A stretch of 64,000 bases of DNA from Phyllostachys edulis (lineage: Eukaryota > Streptophyta > Magnoliopsida > Poales > Poaceae). The notes beneath the pieces were generated by a model. That model did no database searches, was not told the origin of the DNA, and saw only the letters and a program-made list of their open reading frames with translations. Each line of letters begins with the position of its first letter. Positions within the stretch are counted from its first letter, which is position 1. Positions 42,805-54,980 of this stretch are shown piece by piece. The DNA is taken from contig CM070550.1 of NCBI GenBank assembly GCA_036346405.1, positions 18,500,549-18,564,548 of the forward strand, read 5' to 3'. The position numbers and the translations under genes were made by a program.

Positions 42805-45800
42805 TGTGACGCCCCGTGTCATTACATCAGGGGTAATCACACTTAGGCATACGGATTACTATTTATTTGCTCAGTAGAACACTGCTCCAACGAATAGTAA
42901 ACATTTATTAGAGTTACGCAGCAGAAATAACATAGAAACTATCATTTATTATAAAAGTTAGCCACGCAAGACTAGGGTATTACATTAAAGGTAGTAATTT
43001 ACAGCTGATAAACGGGACTAAGTCCTCTCGCTCGCCTTCCTTGCTCCACCGGTCTTCTACTTATCCCAAGCGTCAAATATGGCACCCATCTCGCCCTGGT
43101 CCTCGTAGTCAGTGCCCTCGCCTCATGCGGTCGCATCGGTACCTGTGTGTCCCTCGTCCCACTCGGGATAATTCCCGGCCGGACTAGGATCTAATAAAGA
43201 AGAATACTAACAAGGTTGAGCACAAATGTACTCAGCAAGCATTAATAGCAAACATACACTAGATGCCTCATCTCTGTTGGCATTACATTTTCTAATTTAT
43301 CTCTTTTCTGAAAATACTTTAACAAGACTTAGATTACAATTTTAATTCTGAAAAGACTACTTGTCACTCGGAGAGAAGATAGACCCCTAACGGTTCCCGT
43401 AGACTTCAATCCAAGAGATCGGCATGAATTCATGATTTGATATAGCACTGCGCAGGCTTGTACCACTTTACCCAAAGCTACTCTGAACTCTCTCTGAGCT
43501 AGGTCCACCGTATTTCCTTTGATGCGATTTCGAGTTCAGAATACAAAACGTTTTTCAAGTTACGTGATTAAGTCTCCACTCATTATTTTCCGTCGGTGCT
43601 GATCTAGTCACGGTGCTGACCTCATCATCCACCGAGTTCTAGTAATGTTGGTTGGGGCGGCTCTTGTCCATGCCCAACACTCCACCTTGGGGTGGCTCTC
43701 TTTCGTGCTCAATACTCCAATGTAAACCGTTGTAGAGAACATAACTACGTAATAAGGTAGCATTTTCTGCCAGCCGAAACGGGAAATGGTTGGTACTGAA
43801 TTTACGGCCTCAAATCCGAATAAGAGTTTTGTTGGTTCTTATATTTTAACCATATATAAAGGGGTCCTACCTCTTACCTCATCATCATCGTCGCTTTCTC
43901 CTACCCGGGTCCCCTTTACCAACCTAGTAATTCTTATCTGTTTCCTTTCTTTCATCTTCATCTCAATTATTTGATTTGATTTTGAGAAATAGTTTTGATG
44001 CAATAAGTATATGATACAGCAATATACGGTTTACATTTAATATAACTATGTTTATATTCAAGAGAATAGCTTGCCTTTGAATTTGTAGAAAAGATCGGCG
44101 TCAAAGAATTCCTAATCAGCTACTCCTGTCGGCATTGGTTCGTCCTCTGCAATTTATATGACGGTGCGAATAATAAATAAATAAGTAAATACTTAGTGGC
44201 AATTGGGTGCTACTAGGTGTACACTAGTTAGATTATTCTTTTCATTAGTGGATTTTACTTTAATAACATTTTTCGAAACCCCTGTTAAGTTAGCACTCCC
44301 CAACTGCGGTTATTCTACGGTCTACTGGCTCTAAGATCGAAGTTGACGAACTCTTGTTTACACATATAGAAAATAAAATACTACTCGTCTTATCATGCCA
44401 CCAAGTCTATCAAATTTTAGTCGCGCAAATATGCCTAATTGATTTTATGCCGGTATTTAATTTCATTACTCTATTTTGAATAAATTATCTCTAATGCGTC
44501 AAGTTGTTGTATTTAATCTAGTGAATTCTAATGGCGATTAATTCAATTCTAAAGTCTCATATTACTTTATACATGCTTCGCTTGCTTTTATCCTCTACGG
44601 ATCGATCCATTGATTTTAATCTGCATGCGGTTTATACTTTAAGTGATCTTAATATTTACCCGGTATTAATACCTCTTACTAAGAACACTCAATTTTAAGC
44701 GGCTAAATCTATTGCTATTACTCTATACTGGAATTTATCTATGCTCTTCCTCTTAATTCCTATTTTTACTACCCACCTAACCCCTAACTCCCTAATCCCC
44801 ACTTAATCCCTAATCCCTCTTTCCTTTATTTCCCACCTATTCTCTCTCATCCCTATCCATTCGGCTGAGCACACCCAGACCTCCCTTCTTCATTTCTCTT
44901 ATCTTCTTCTCCCCATTGCTTCTGGTGATTTTTGGAGCTCCTTCCTTCCTCCATTCTTCAGGCACCATCTTCCCCCTCGGCTGCTCTCCATGGCGTCGCT
45001 TGCTCCTCTTGGTGTTGCCGCTGTCCCACCTCCTCTTGTCTTGCTCAGCCTCAGCCTCCCACCACCACCTCCCTCTCCTCGCCCGGCCCATTGCTGGCTC
45101 AAGCCACCATCTTAGCTGCCTCCTTGCCTCAGACCGCTCGCCCGCTCCCTAGCCATCAACCCGACCACAGTGCCTCCTCGGCTCGGTTTGTTCGGTCCAT
45201 CGCTCTCATGCCATTGCTGCCCACCTTTACGATCACACGTCAAGGCCTCCTCGCCCGCGCTTCCCTCGTCGGCTCGGCTCACTGGGTCCGGCGCCCTCTT
45301 GTGCCGCCATCTGCTCCCTTGCTCTCCCGGCCCCGTGTGCTCGCCTGCGCCTACGACTTCGCCCGTGCTTGGCTCGATCCCCCCTGTTCCCCCTTTTCCT
45401 TTCTCTGTTGATTTTAGTTTCTCAAGTTTGCTTGGTTCATTTATGATGTAGGGTTGATTTATGCTATGCATGGTGAAGTGGGTAAGGGGATGGAGCTACT
45501 ACCGTGGCTACGTCTTACTGAGGTAATACTACTCCCCTTTCTCCCTCTCTCTACTCCCCCTTGCTTTGAGATGTTTATTGATGATGGATGTGTCACTATG
45601 GGTTCGGCTTTGGGCAAAAATGTCAGTAGGGAAAGATGGTTATTTACCTTGTTTGGCTGGGTTGGGTTGAGGATGGCAGTGGTAGGGGTGATGCCGGTAG
45701 TGTGGCCATGGTGGTGGTGCTTCCCTTGTTTTCGCGGTTCCTTCTGGTCCTCGCGGCCCTTGTTGACCTGGCACTGTCCTGGTGGTCGTCGATGTTTTGA

Positions 45801-47434
45801 AGCCGTCGCCGGCGTCGTCCTTGCTTTGTTGGTCTTTCCCCAACTCCGTTCTCTCCTCTTCCCGTCCTCTATTCTCTGTGGGTGTGGTTGTGTTTGGTGA
45901 GGCTGATGGCTTGCTCTTGCTTTTGGCCTTGCTGTGTAGAGGCAGTGGAATGGTTTTGTGGCTTTGCTTGAGCTCCCGGCAGTGGAAGGATGGTAGTGAG
46001 GCTTGGCTAGTGCTTTGCTCAGGTGGTTGCCTTGCGTTCTTTGCTTTGTGCAGTTGGGGGTTGTGTTGAGGGGATGCTGGCTTGCTCTCTTGTGAAAGAA
46101 TGAGGGCTTTGGATGTACTTTGGCTTGCTTTGCTCTTTCGGCTGTGAGAAGGAAATGGGAGGCTTGGGGATGTTGGCCTTGAGGCAATAAGTTTATACAA
46201 GGGCTGCTTCGGTTGTGCCTTATCGTTGCCCTGTGCATGATATTTTTTTGCCCTTGCTTATCCATTTCTCCCTCTCATGTTACTATATGGCTTTGACAGG
46301 GATGCATGGCTTAGGGAAGGGGCATTCGGCTGGGGGATGGATTATGTGGGGGAGGTGCTTTCTGCACTATTGCGTGGTTTTTCTACTGCGGCTGGTAATT
46401 CGGTAATACGGAAAGTGGGTATTGGGCTTGATAAAAGGAATGGGTCACTTTCTTTATTCTAATTCTATTTTAGTGCCTCCAGTTTTCTATTGTTCTGACG
46501 GTTGATGGCGGGCGATGGAATGTGTATCGAGGAAGGGTTCGACGGGCGGGCAATATATGGACAAATAGCAAGAAGGGCTTCAGCAATATGCATGCAAGAA
46601 TTTTGATTGTAATTTAATTAAATATTGTACTTTATATTTTGATCTGTTGTAAATCAATCTTGTAATAAATGTCAAGTTTGTAATATATTACTTTTGCTTT
46701 GTAAATACTTTCTTGTATGTTGTTGTAATAATCTTTTGCTTTCACTTGTAATTAATTTGATAGTGTAATAGTGTTTTATTATGTAAAAATATTTTATTAT
46801 CGCTTTAATAATTCATACTGTAATTTATGGAGATGGATTCTTGTAATTTAATCTGCGCTTGTCTTTAATGTTCTAATTTCGCTTGATATGAATTCTTGAT
46901 AATATATTTTTATATGAAATTGTTTGGTCATGTGTTCGATATCAACTGAGCTTATATTTTGTTTTTATTTAGGTGAACTTTATTTACTGCCAATTATTTA
47001 TTAGTATTGTTTTAGTTTAGTCAAAATTTTGGGGTTCATAAATCTGAGTTTGCAATTGACGATGAAATTTGAGTTTGTTCTGTGCCCAACTCGTTGGTAA
47101 CTATTGTGTTGATTAGCAACCGATTGGGGGTATGCTTCTCATAGTTCTTTCTTTTTCTCCCGCGTGGTTTTACTGACAGTGTGATTCTCCTACGGTACCT
47201 TGCACGAATGTATCGTCCTACTTCTTAGCTTTTGATCTTCTGTAGCTGGGATTTTTCACTAGGTGTTCCTTGTAAGCGGAATTGTTTAGTAGAGGTAGGT
47301 GGAGATTTGTTAAGTACTGTGAGGGCTCTCTTTGGTATCTTCTAAGTTGTGAGACGTGGAGTACGTCGTGAATTCTTGTCAATTGACTTGATAATTCCAG
47401 TCGATACGCTAAGGTGTCTTTACGCTCTAAAATC
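42805..47434 (-). mobile_element. Long-LTR-like sequence in reverse orientation, broken by CACTA-2
   Basis: The left border TGTGACGCCCCGTGTCATTACA is a typical LTR end of large gypsy elements. Read on the minus strand, the last kilobase contains TTTGTGCTCAACC, a GAGGAC-rich patch and AATAAA signals in the same order as the solo LTR at 45-3370, and the middle (44.8-45.4 kb) is GC-rich like that LTR. No gag or pol is present. The other border is not seen: CACTA-2 starts at 47435. Open frames such as the 268-codon minus frame at 45459-46265 are Pro/His/Lys/Ser low-complexity and not convincing. It may be a composite of more than one LTR. Confidence 0.45.
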
Positions 47435-47456
47435 CACTACTAGGGAACACCTCATC

Positions 47457-47700
47457 ACAGACGGTTTGGAATCATCATCACAGACGGTTTCTGAACCGTC
47501 TATATTTGTTCGTCTGTGATAACAAGCAGTTATCATAGACGGTTCAAAACCATCTGTGATACTTACTATCACAGACGGTTTTTTGTTGAAACCGTCTAAA
47601 GAACCGTCTGTGATATGCTACGTATCACAGACGGTTTTTAATGGAAACCGTCTGTGATACTAGCCTTCATAGACGGTTTCAACAAAAAACGCTCGTGATA
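47457..47700. repeat. CACTA-2 subterminal repeats
   Basis: About ten well-preserved copies of ATCACAGACGGTTT or AAACCGTCTGTGAT alternate in orientation. This is the best copy of this repeat set in the window. Confidence 0.88.
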
Positions 47701-48299
47701 GTTCATTATCCTAACTACATTTTTTTTGTTTTTGGCTAGCCTCGGAATTGCTAGCCATGCCCTCTGAAACAAGCATGCACAAAAACAGATACATCACAGA
47801 TAATCAATTGTTGACAAACTCAAAATGATCATTACTCAAAATAAATTATAAAAGATCGCATTTGTTCAAGTATTGTCGCTATAGTTACAATTGGATTACA
47901 ATTGAGTCAATTGTTTTCAGGTGGTTGAGAGGTGTTGGCGGGGTGATGCTCTGGGTAGGTGACGGAGTGAAAATCTCCGTTGTCCTTAACGATATGTGAC
48001 ATGATAGAGACACAGAGCTTCCCTCGAATGTCCGTTATCTCATCCGCAACGAGCCCATCCAAATGTCTCAACAAGTCCTGTCGCTAGCAAGAGTAAAGTG
48101 GTAAACATATATATTTAAATTTATAATTAGGAAATAATTATTTCGAGATTGACAAACCTTGGGATCCTTCTTCCTAGCTCTAATGATTTGCTGCATATGA
48201 TAGCAAACGTAAATTGCACATAACTCATCATTTTTTTTTGCTGGCGGCACTGCAAAAATAGAATCACATATATAGGTATAGTCAGTTCGAGACGCGTTA

Positions 48300-49436
48300 T
48301 TATGAAGTATGATATAGGATTATCGTGTTGTAGCCCGTACCGAAAATTTCGTCCTGTGTGTTAGTTCGGCGCTCTTTCCATTGTATACTCCTTCATTGGC
48401 AACATAGGCGATGAACGACCTACATGATTCCAAAAAGTTATCCTCGACCATTTCAAATGAATGAAGACTACAATAGAGTTATGTATAGAGGAAATGAGTA
48501 TACCTCTCGAGTATTCCTTTCGAATCGTCAATTTGTGGTCGCTATGATTAGGGAATCAAGGTATATCACATGGTTCCTCTTTGGTATAATGACTAAAAGG
48601 ATCCAGTGGTACCTACTCATGTATGTCTCTATAATCATTAAACCTAAGTTCCTGCTGCGTATAAAGTACAAATGAAATTTGTATAGTAAGTAGTGACACT
48701 TACCCCTCGTTGTAGGGCACCACTATATACTTATTGTCTACCTAACGAAGCAATGCCGCCGCTATGTATTTCTCGACGAAGGACGGGTCTGCTTCGATGG
48801 TTTGCAAAGATACCACGTGTGGGTCGAGGAAACCCACCGGTTCTTTCCATTCCCGGACTTTTTTCCACATGTATCTATACACAAGCAATGAGTTCTAATA
48901 TTTATCGGTATTACGTGAATGTAGAACTTGATTGTATGCATTTACAGTCTCCAACATCGTAGAAGTGAGGCGTCAAGGCCAATGAGGTTGAATAGGTCAT
49001 ATAAGTCGTTGAAGCCCACGACGAAGTGGTTCATGCCGTTGAAGAAATGCTCATCGTTGTATCTGACAGTGATTCCAATATCGCACCCCTTCTTTGCAAT
49101 CTTCTGCATGTACCAGGCATGCAAAGCCTGACAAGCATATCCAGCACGTATTAATACTGTGTCGGAGCATAACGGTTTTCCGATGATGTAGTTCTCGGAT
49201 ATCCCAGACTTCCCGGACTTGGGAGGCGCCTTAACGTTCATCGATTTCGATTTGACCTTAACGATTGGCAGTGTCTTCCTGCGAGACGACTCGGGAACCG
49301 ATACGGCGGCATGCTTTTGTTGTTCCTTCGGCGTCTTCTCCACGAGAACCAATGAGGTGGCCTTCTGAGGCGAAACATGAGGTGGAATCATCGAGGGTCC
49401 CGTTGGAGAGGAATGGTCGTGTCCAGATCGTGGCAC
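48300..49436 (-). pseudogene. CACTA-2 Ulp1-like (C48) protease ORF, degenerate
   Basis: The first exon-like frame (49436-48942) runs from MPRSGHDHSSPTG through a basic KVKSKSMNVKAPPKSGK stretch to NHFVVGFNDLYDLFN and ASLLRCW. A second piece (about 48885-48710) reads EPVGFLDPHVVSLQTIEADP and YIVVPYN. The third (about 48585-48330) reads SRYHWILLVIIPKRNHVIYL then DSL, with stops. The His and Asp of the C48 triad are recognisable; the Cys region is not. GT...AG-like borders separate the pieces. Confidence 0.68.
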
Positions 49437-50389
49437 TGCTGGGCCCAGGGCGATGTCCTTCTTGGGCCATTAGATAAAAGTGTGCACAGTATGCCCTAGT
49501 GTTTTGATGTCTTCGTTCGGGCGAATATTCAGTGGGACGGCCATGAAATTGTCATGTACCATATCCACCTCGATCCTGGCGTAACCTCGCGCCACCGGGC
49601 ACCGTCAAGATCGCCTCTTCCGGTATGGATACTCCATCCCCCGCGCAGCCTCAATAGAAAGGGACCCATCCATCCTCACTTGGAGCTTGCAGGGTGTCGG
49701 CCCCTACAAAACGATACACAATTAGCTAAGGCGTCCTATAGGTCTATCTTTGGTGCATTCCATATATGTACATTACCTTGATGTCGCTCTATCGGTAATT
49801 GGACGTTGTCATGTTCAGAATTGTGTGGACGCAACGCCATCTGATGTCGAGTAGGATCGCTCCCAAATTAACAGGTGGCTTATGCATCGCTCAGAGTTGA
49901 TTCATTTGATCCCGCAATGTCGCTTAGCTTTCCTTCAAATTTTTCAAGAATCATCTCATACTCAACCACCTCGTGCTCACCTTGGATCTCTTCCTACTCC
50001 TATATCGCGCAGAGTCGCCAGAATCCATGACTCCAAGGCACGTTAGCCCCAAGGCTCGCACACCAGTGCTCCTTGTTTTCCAGGGCCGTAGATAGTATAT
50101 CCTTCTCCCTGTCTTCTTGGAAGGAGCATTGGGAAGTTTGGGCAGTCAATTCACGCTGCAAGAGGTCATCATGTTATTATAGACACTGTGAAGTTATGGA
50201 CTTATTAACAACTAGGTAGTTCGATATATTTACCACACATTGGGACACTTCCTGGTCTGCTGGGTTTGTGAAAGAGATGCTGCCCAAAGACGAGACTTTT
50301 GCCCTCGCTTTTAACCAGATTAGGGAACGCCAGTCTATGATATCAGGAAATGGCCCGGTTGCGTTCTCCTCCTCCGCCGCCCATTCCTC

Positions 50390-50760
50390 GATTTATTCGC
50401 TGCATTTCAAGGTGCCGAAGTCTGTAAGGGTGAGTGTTTCATGTCTAGAGAGCTTTATGCGCCGCACTTTGCTCCTTAAATTCATCGCCGCCTTCATAGC
50501 CACAAAGGCGCCCCATGCTTCCAGCCATAAGAATCCATACTTCGCAAGGGCGCCGACCAGGTTCACGTGATTTCGTGACAAGAATGCTCTTGAAGGTCCT
50601 CCACGATTTGTCCATCGTGAGCATCGCCGTCTGCTCCACGTGTGCCATGTCCGCTCTCGATAGTGAACTTGCTTGAAAGTTCATCTCCACGCTACGCTTC
50701 GCTTCTTTTGTCGATGCTTCCATCTTGGTGTGGTGATGGGGACCCGCTCCTTGCAAGTAT
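50390..50760 (-). pseudogene. CACTA-2 PTTA/En/Spm-type (Transposase_24-like) fragment
   Basis: Overlapping minus frames give LTMDKSWRTFKSILVTK, AWGAFVAMKAAMNLRSK and MSRNHVNLVGALAKYG. These resemble the plant PTTA/En/Spm transposase domain that precedes the protease in grass CACTA second ORFs. It is frameshifted. The residue pattern is convincing but short. Confidence 0.55.
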
Positions 50761-51135
50761 CCCGCAGATGATCTCGAATCTCACCACCGATCTTTTGGGA
50801 CTCGAGAGGACCCCAAAGTCATCGACTGCGTGATGACCACCGCCCACGCATTTTCGATTTTCCTCTGCCATCTTGCTTCCAGATCATCTGCGGGTGATGG
50901 CCAGTGGCCTCGCCGGCGCTTACCATCTCGCGGGTCGGTGATTGGCGGCGAAGACGACGCCTCGCCATCTCAAGGGCGTCGGTGACGGCGGCGAAGACAA
51001 GGTTTCTACCATCTCGCCACTTGCTATCTATATAAGTTACATATGCAATAAAATGGATTGCAAGTGTCCCAAATTAACATATATATATTGTCGATTTATC
51101 GAGTCACGATCTTACTGAAAATAAAAAGAGGAAAA

Positions 51136-51734
51136 TGACGTGGAGTATCCCGAAGAGAATGGGGCCGCTTTTTATTAATATGAACTCGATTACAAGACCT
51201 GACTAGGGACTATCTCTAATTAGACCGAATGTATTGAATGCTACTGCTTTGGCTTCTGAGTTGCCTTGCTTTGCGTGTCTTCTGTTGTTTGCTGTTGTGT
51301 TGTGTGCCCCATCGTCTTCTGCGTTCCACTATTAAATAACTCCCGAAGAGGCGGCAGTTACTCCTGGAGAAGGCGTCCCTGATGAAACGTTACAACTGGT
51401 CGGAGGTTTAAGGTAGTTAACAATGTGCTAACTACCTTGCGGTTAAGTACTTGTGAGAACCTTAACCGTAAGGTGATTTATTATCAGTGTCTTGTATATC
51501 ATCGCATGGTATGAAACGTTTTGCACGTATTCCATTCATCATATGGTTAAGGGTGCCTGTTTATAGCATTTCTGAGCAGCTACCTGGTCGAAACCTAGTC
51601 CGACCAGGGTACCCATCGTGTAACCTCTGGAATCCTTACGACCAGTGAGGTCGTTAGCCTTAGGGGTTACGACCATGAAGACGTATGGTCTTTTATGTAT
51701 TTAAATTAATACATAGAGGTTTTAATTCTCGTTA
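51136..51734 (-). repeat. Gypsy A 3' LTR (minus orientation)
   Basis: The left border TGACGTGGAGTATCCCGAAGAG aligns with that of the LTR at 54336. The right border (minus-strand start TAACGAGAATT, where TG is expected) is followed by CTAGCCCCCGAACTT, the polypurine tract GGGGGCTAG read on the minus strand. It is 599 bp and diverged from LTR B. Its position fixes a leftward-reading element whose 3' end is here. Confidence 0.72.
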
Positions 51735-52113
51735 GCTAGCCCCCGAACTTTAAATGAACAGGTCGTGTAAACACCTTCTTCCGATGAATCTGTATCGGGC
51801 AGACCCCCATTTAATGTAGTGACATTCAAAGTGGTTCATTTTAATGTTGAGAACTTGCCTTGGGAACTGAAGAGTTCCTCTGTCCGTTGGGCGAAAAAGA
51901 AGCTTTTTGCCGTTCAGACTTTTATGGATAACCTCTGATCGTAATTTAAAGATATGAGGCTATAAAATCCTCATCGCTAGACCTTTTGGATTTTTTATGC
52001 TTCTAGATCCCCTTTCTGATCTCCTTTGCCGAGAAAAAAATCTTCGTCCTTCTTTTCTTGTTCTTCCGACCACAAAATCTCCTACGAACTCTACTCATCC
52101 TTGAGGATTTTCA

Positions 52114-53665
52114 TCATGTCGGAGCAAATCACAAAGTGGTTGCCTTCGGAATTGAGCAAGAAAAGGCGTGAGGCTTTGGAGAAGATTGGGAGGCTTTGGA
52201 GAAGATTGGAATGATTCCGGACAAGAATTTGATTAGATGGAGACTGGCGTTTGGAGAGCATTTTCCAAGCCGCGAAGATGAGGAAATCCCTGTTTTCCTT
52301 GCCTACATCGAATGCGGGCTGAGGTTGCCGGTACACAAATTCCTTCTCCGCGTTCTTGAATTCTACGAAGTGGAATTGGTGAATTTGGCCCCAAACTCTA
52401 TCACCAATATCAGCATCTTCACATATTTGTGTGAAGCATACCTGGGAGTGTCTCCGAGTTTGAGGCTCTTCAGGTATTTCTACCGAATGGTGATGGGGAA
52501 AACCACGGAAATTCCCGGAGAATGTACATTGTGCCTTCACGACGGGAAAGCCAATGAGTACATTCATATGTACTCTAAATCCTCGTGGTCGTCATGGAAG
52601 AAGAACTGGTTTTACATGACGGTTACGAGGGATGTTGGCCTCTACTTCACCGGGATGAGAGCGAATGAAAATCTCAAGTGGAAGAAAACCGTGGAGAAGA
52701 CAGGGGTGGTCGGACGATGGGTGGATGCCATCTACGACCTGCGAGTCAAGGGCTTGACCTCTTGGCATGTGGTGAGGGACTTCACCAAGCGCCAGATTAG
52801 TCCGCTGAAGCTTCGGACTCACTCCCTGATTTGGTCCATTGGTCGTGATAAGTCTTTGAGATAAACTTCAACCAGTATTTTTATTAGATTAATGTATTAC
52901 CTTAAAACCTGTTCATGTTTTGTTTTCCTCTCCTTTTTCTTTCAAAGCTCTTTCCCGAGGAAATTAGGGAGCGGATCAGCCGATCTGTGCAGTGAGCCCG
53001 GAGAAAAGGCTGGATTCCCCGAGATCTTGGCCATAGTTCCTGCCGAAGAAAGACTAAGAAGGCTTAAGGTAAACAATCAAAAAATTTCTTTTATCATGCA
53101 TACATATTCTCCGATCAGATTTTTGATTATGCTCTATTTTTGTAGTCTGGTCAGTTGCGAATCACACAAACCGTGAGGCTAAACATCCCACCGTTGTTCC
53201 GACCGATTCGCGCCTGATGCACCGGAAGAAGATGAATCTCCAAGCAATGTAACATTTCGAGTAATATATATGTAGTTTAGATAAAGATGTCATCACCTAA
53301 CCAAATTTATTTATTGGTTCAGGTGGAGAAGGTTGAAGGCCAACAAAGGCGCGATCATGGAGATCGCTAACTCGGACGGCTGTTGACCACCGTGATTATT
53401 GTTATCGAACAATCGGTCCGAGGTCGGTGAAACCACTCCGCCCGACCAAATGGTCAAGGACGTGATCTTTGACGAGCTGATCGAGGGCATCGCTTCTGAC
53501 ATCCTGTTGGATGATGCAACGGATTTGGCCAATTCTGCCGGTTCGGAACCAGCAAGATTAGAAGAAAAGAAAAGGAAGGGTGATGGTACAGATTTTGCTC
53601 TTCTGCGTTTTAAAGTCAAATCTCAGAAATTAACTAGGTATGCCCAAATGAAAGTAGTCGTATAA
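52114..53665 (+). pseudogene. Gypsy A antisense ORF (Transposase_28-like), frameshifted
   Basis: Start MSEQITKWLPSELSKKRREA at 52114. A 20-bp tandem duplication (52170-52189, 52190-52209) shifts the frame; the main part is open at 52196-52864. It reads EIPVFLAYIECGLRLPVHKF, LVNLAPNSITNISIFTYLCE and NWFYMTV, the pattern of the putative gypsy-type transposon family (PF04195, Transposase_28). A spliced continuation is likely: an exon at about 52947-53068 (EEIRERISRSVQ, ending AAG|GTAAAC) and one at about 53399-53640. It is transcribed opposite to gag-pol and lies next to the 3' LTR, as in Tat-lineage elements. Its function is unknown. Confidence 0.72.
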
Positions 53666-54335
53666 GCGCATACCTCTAATAATTTCTTGATGATTTGATG
53701 CTTTTTTTTTGAACTTCCCTTCTTTGCTTGGTATAGGTCCTCTGGTGTTCGGTCTGCTTCCTACTGCACTCTTCTAAGGACCAGTACTTGAAGAGGTCCA
53801 TGAGCGCACCATTTCCCGTGACGTAGTTCCCGAGGAAAGAGTGGTCGGAGAAGCCCCTAAGCAAAGGCGTGGCCAATAATGAGTTGGAACCATTGGTGGT
53901 TCTAACTCCTTCAAGGAGGTAGATGCCCCTAAAGGCCCTCAATAGGTTCCACCATTGTTGGTAATTCTCTCAACCCGCAAGTTCCTTTTCACCCCGATTC
54001 ATCGAGGATAAGGAGCTTGACGAGGCATGGGGAAAAATATCGGATCATCAAATCAAAATGCATCCTGATTCAATATTTGGCGGATATAATGATTTGGCAA
54101 TCCGGGTAAGTATCTACGACCAGTTTCATAGTCTCTCCTAAAAAATCTTTTATAGAGAATTTTTAAAGAGGAAAATGCTATTTGGGCAGCATATGGTCGA
54201 GAATTTTGCTGTGGTCGGAGAACTGACCCAGTGGATTAAAGACTTGGAGCAGAAACACTCCTGCCGGTGTTTTAGAACCGAACTTACGAAAGATTGTTTG
54301 ATTCGGGGTCTCCTAGAATAGAATCATGCAGAGAT
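53666..54335 (+). other. Remainder of the gypsy A antisense region
   Basis: Broken exon-like pieces occur, for example KIKMHPDSIFGGYNDLAIR at about 54040-54100 beside a GTAAGT donor. The region ends where LTR B begins. Gypsy A pol is not present before this point. Confidence 0.5.
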
Positions 54336-54980
54336 TGACACGGAATTTTTATACGTTCTGCCTTCTCCGAAGAGAATAACAACCCTACTCCCGTGTGTGT
54401 ATGGTATTGAGTGTATATCAACAATCAGGGAAAAACTAAGACTATTACAGATAGTGCTTGTATTCCCGATGGCTCCATCCTCTCCCTTCTCTAGTTGCCG
54501 CTTTTATAGTACGTGAAGGAGCGGCAAGCATCTAGTAAAGCGGCGCCATCACCTCCTCAGAATTCAAGCATGTTGGTAGTAATTACCGTGTATTAATTCC
54601 TCCACGCCGCTCAATGACTATATACCGTAGATAATGGGGTATTACGTACATTATTCTCAGAGAATAACAACGATGATGATCGTTTGAATCCTTTAATCAA
54701 TAAGACCCACTTGTCTGCGGTGTTCATTTGATTATAAGGTGGTCGTGGTGACCTAGTCGAGAGGAATCTACGATTATGAGGTAGTCGTAGCAAGACTTAC
54801 GATTATGGGATAGTCGTAGCATAACTTACGACTATGGGGGTGGTCGAGAAGAACTTACGACCATCCATTTGGTTCTTCCTTCATAACATTAAGGGTACAC
54901 TCGTGGTTCACATGACGCCATATTTACCTATAATAAAAATTATAGATAAAAGGTAAAATGAGGATTATTATATCTCGCCA
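54336..54980 (-). repeat. Gypsy B 3' LTR (minus orientation)
   Basis: It runs from TGACACGGAATTTTTATACG to ATCTCGCCA, i.e. TGGCGAGATA at the minus-strand start, and is 645 bp. The polypurine tract GTGGGGGCTAGA (minus strand) follows directly. A TATA box reads TATAAAA on the minus strand at 54502-54508. It contains copies of the TCGTA...TTACGA motif at 54765-54865. The 5' LTR must lie beyond 64000. Confidence 0.78.

Larger units (their letters stand above)
47435..51135 (-). mobile_element. Second CACTA transposon (reverse orientation), right end not found
   Basis: The terminus CACTACTAGGGAACACC at 47435 follows ATC and leads into strong subterminal repeats (47457-47700, ATCACAGACGGTTT type). 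The protein remnants read leftward: a PTTA/En/Spm-type domain at about 50760-50390, an LLRCW block at 49436-48942 and an Ulp1-like protease at 48880-48300. They match CACTA-1 in order and sequence, so the two belong to one family in opposite orientation. No TAGTAGTG end precedes the gypsy LTR that starts at 51136. The rest was deleted or lies beyond the gypsy elements. Confidence 0.82.

Noticed and set aside
45459..46265. 268-codon minus-strand ORF
   Set aside because: Low-complexity Pro/His/Lys/Ser protein within LTR-like DNA, no motif and no splice or promoter context.
47457..47700. Regular repeats resembling a CRISPR array
   Set aside because: Alternating orientation, irregular spacing and position next to a CACTA terminus identify them as transposon subterminal repeats.
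51136..54980. LTRs at 51136 and 54336 as the two ends of one element
   Set aside because: Both are followed on the right by a polypurine tract, the mark of a 3' LTR in this orientation, and no primer-binding site adjoins the second. They are better read as 3' LTRs of two elements.
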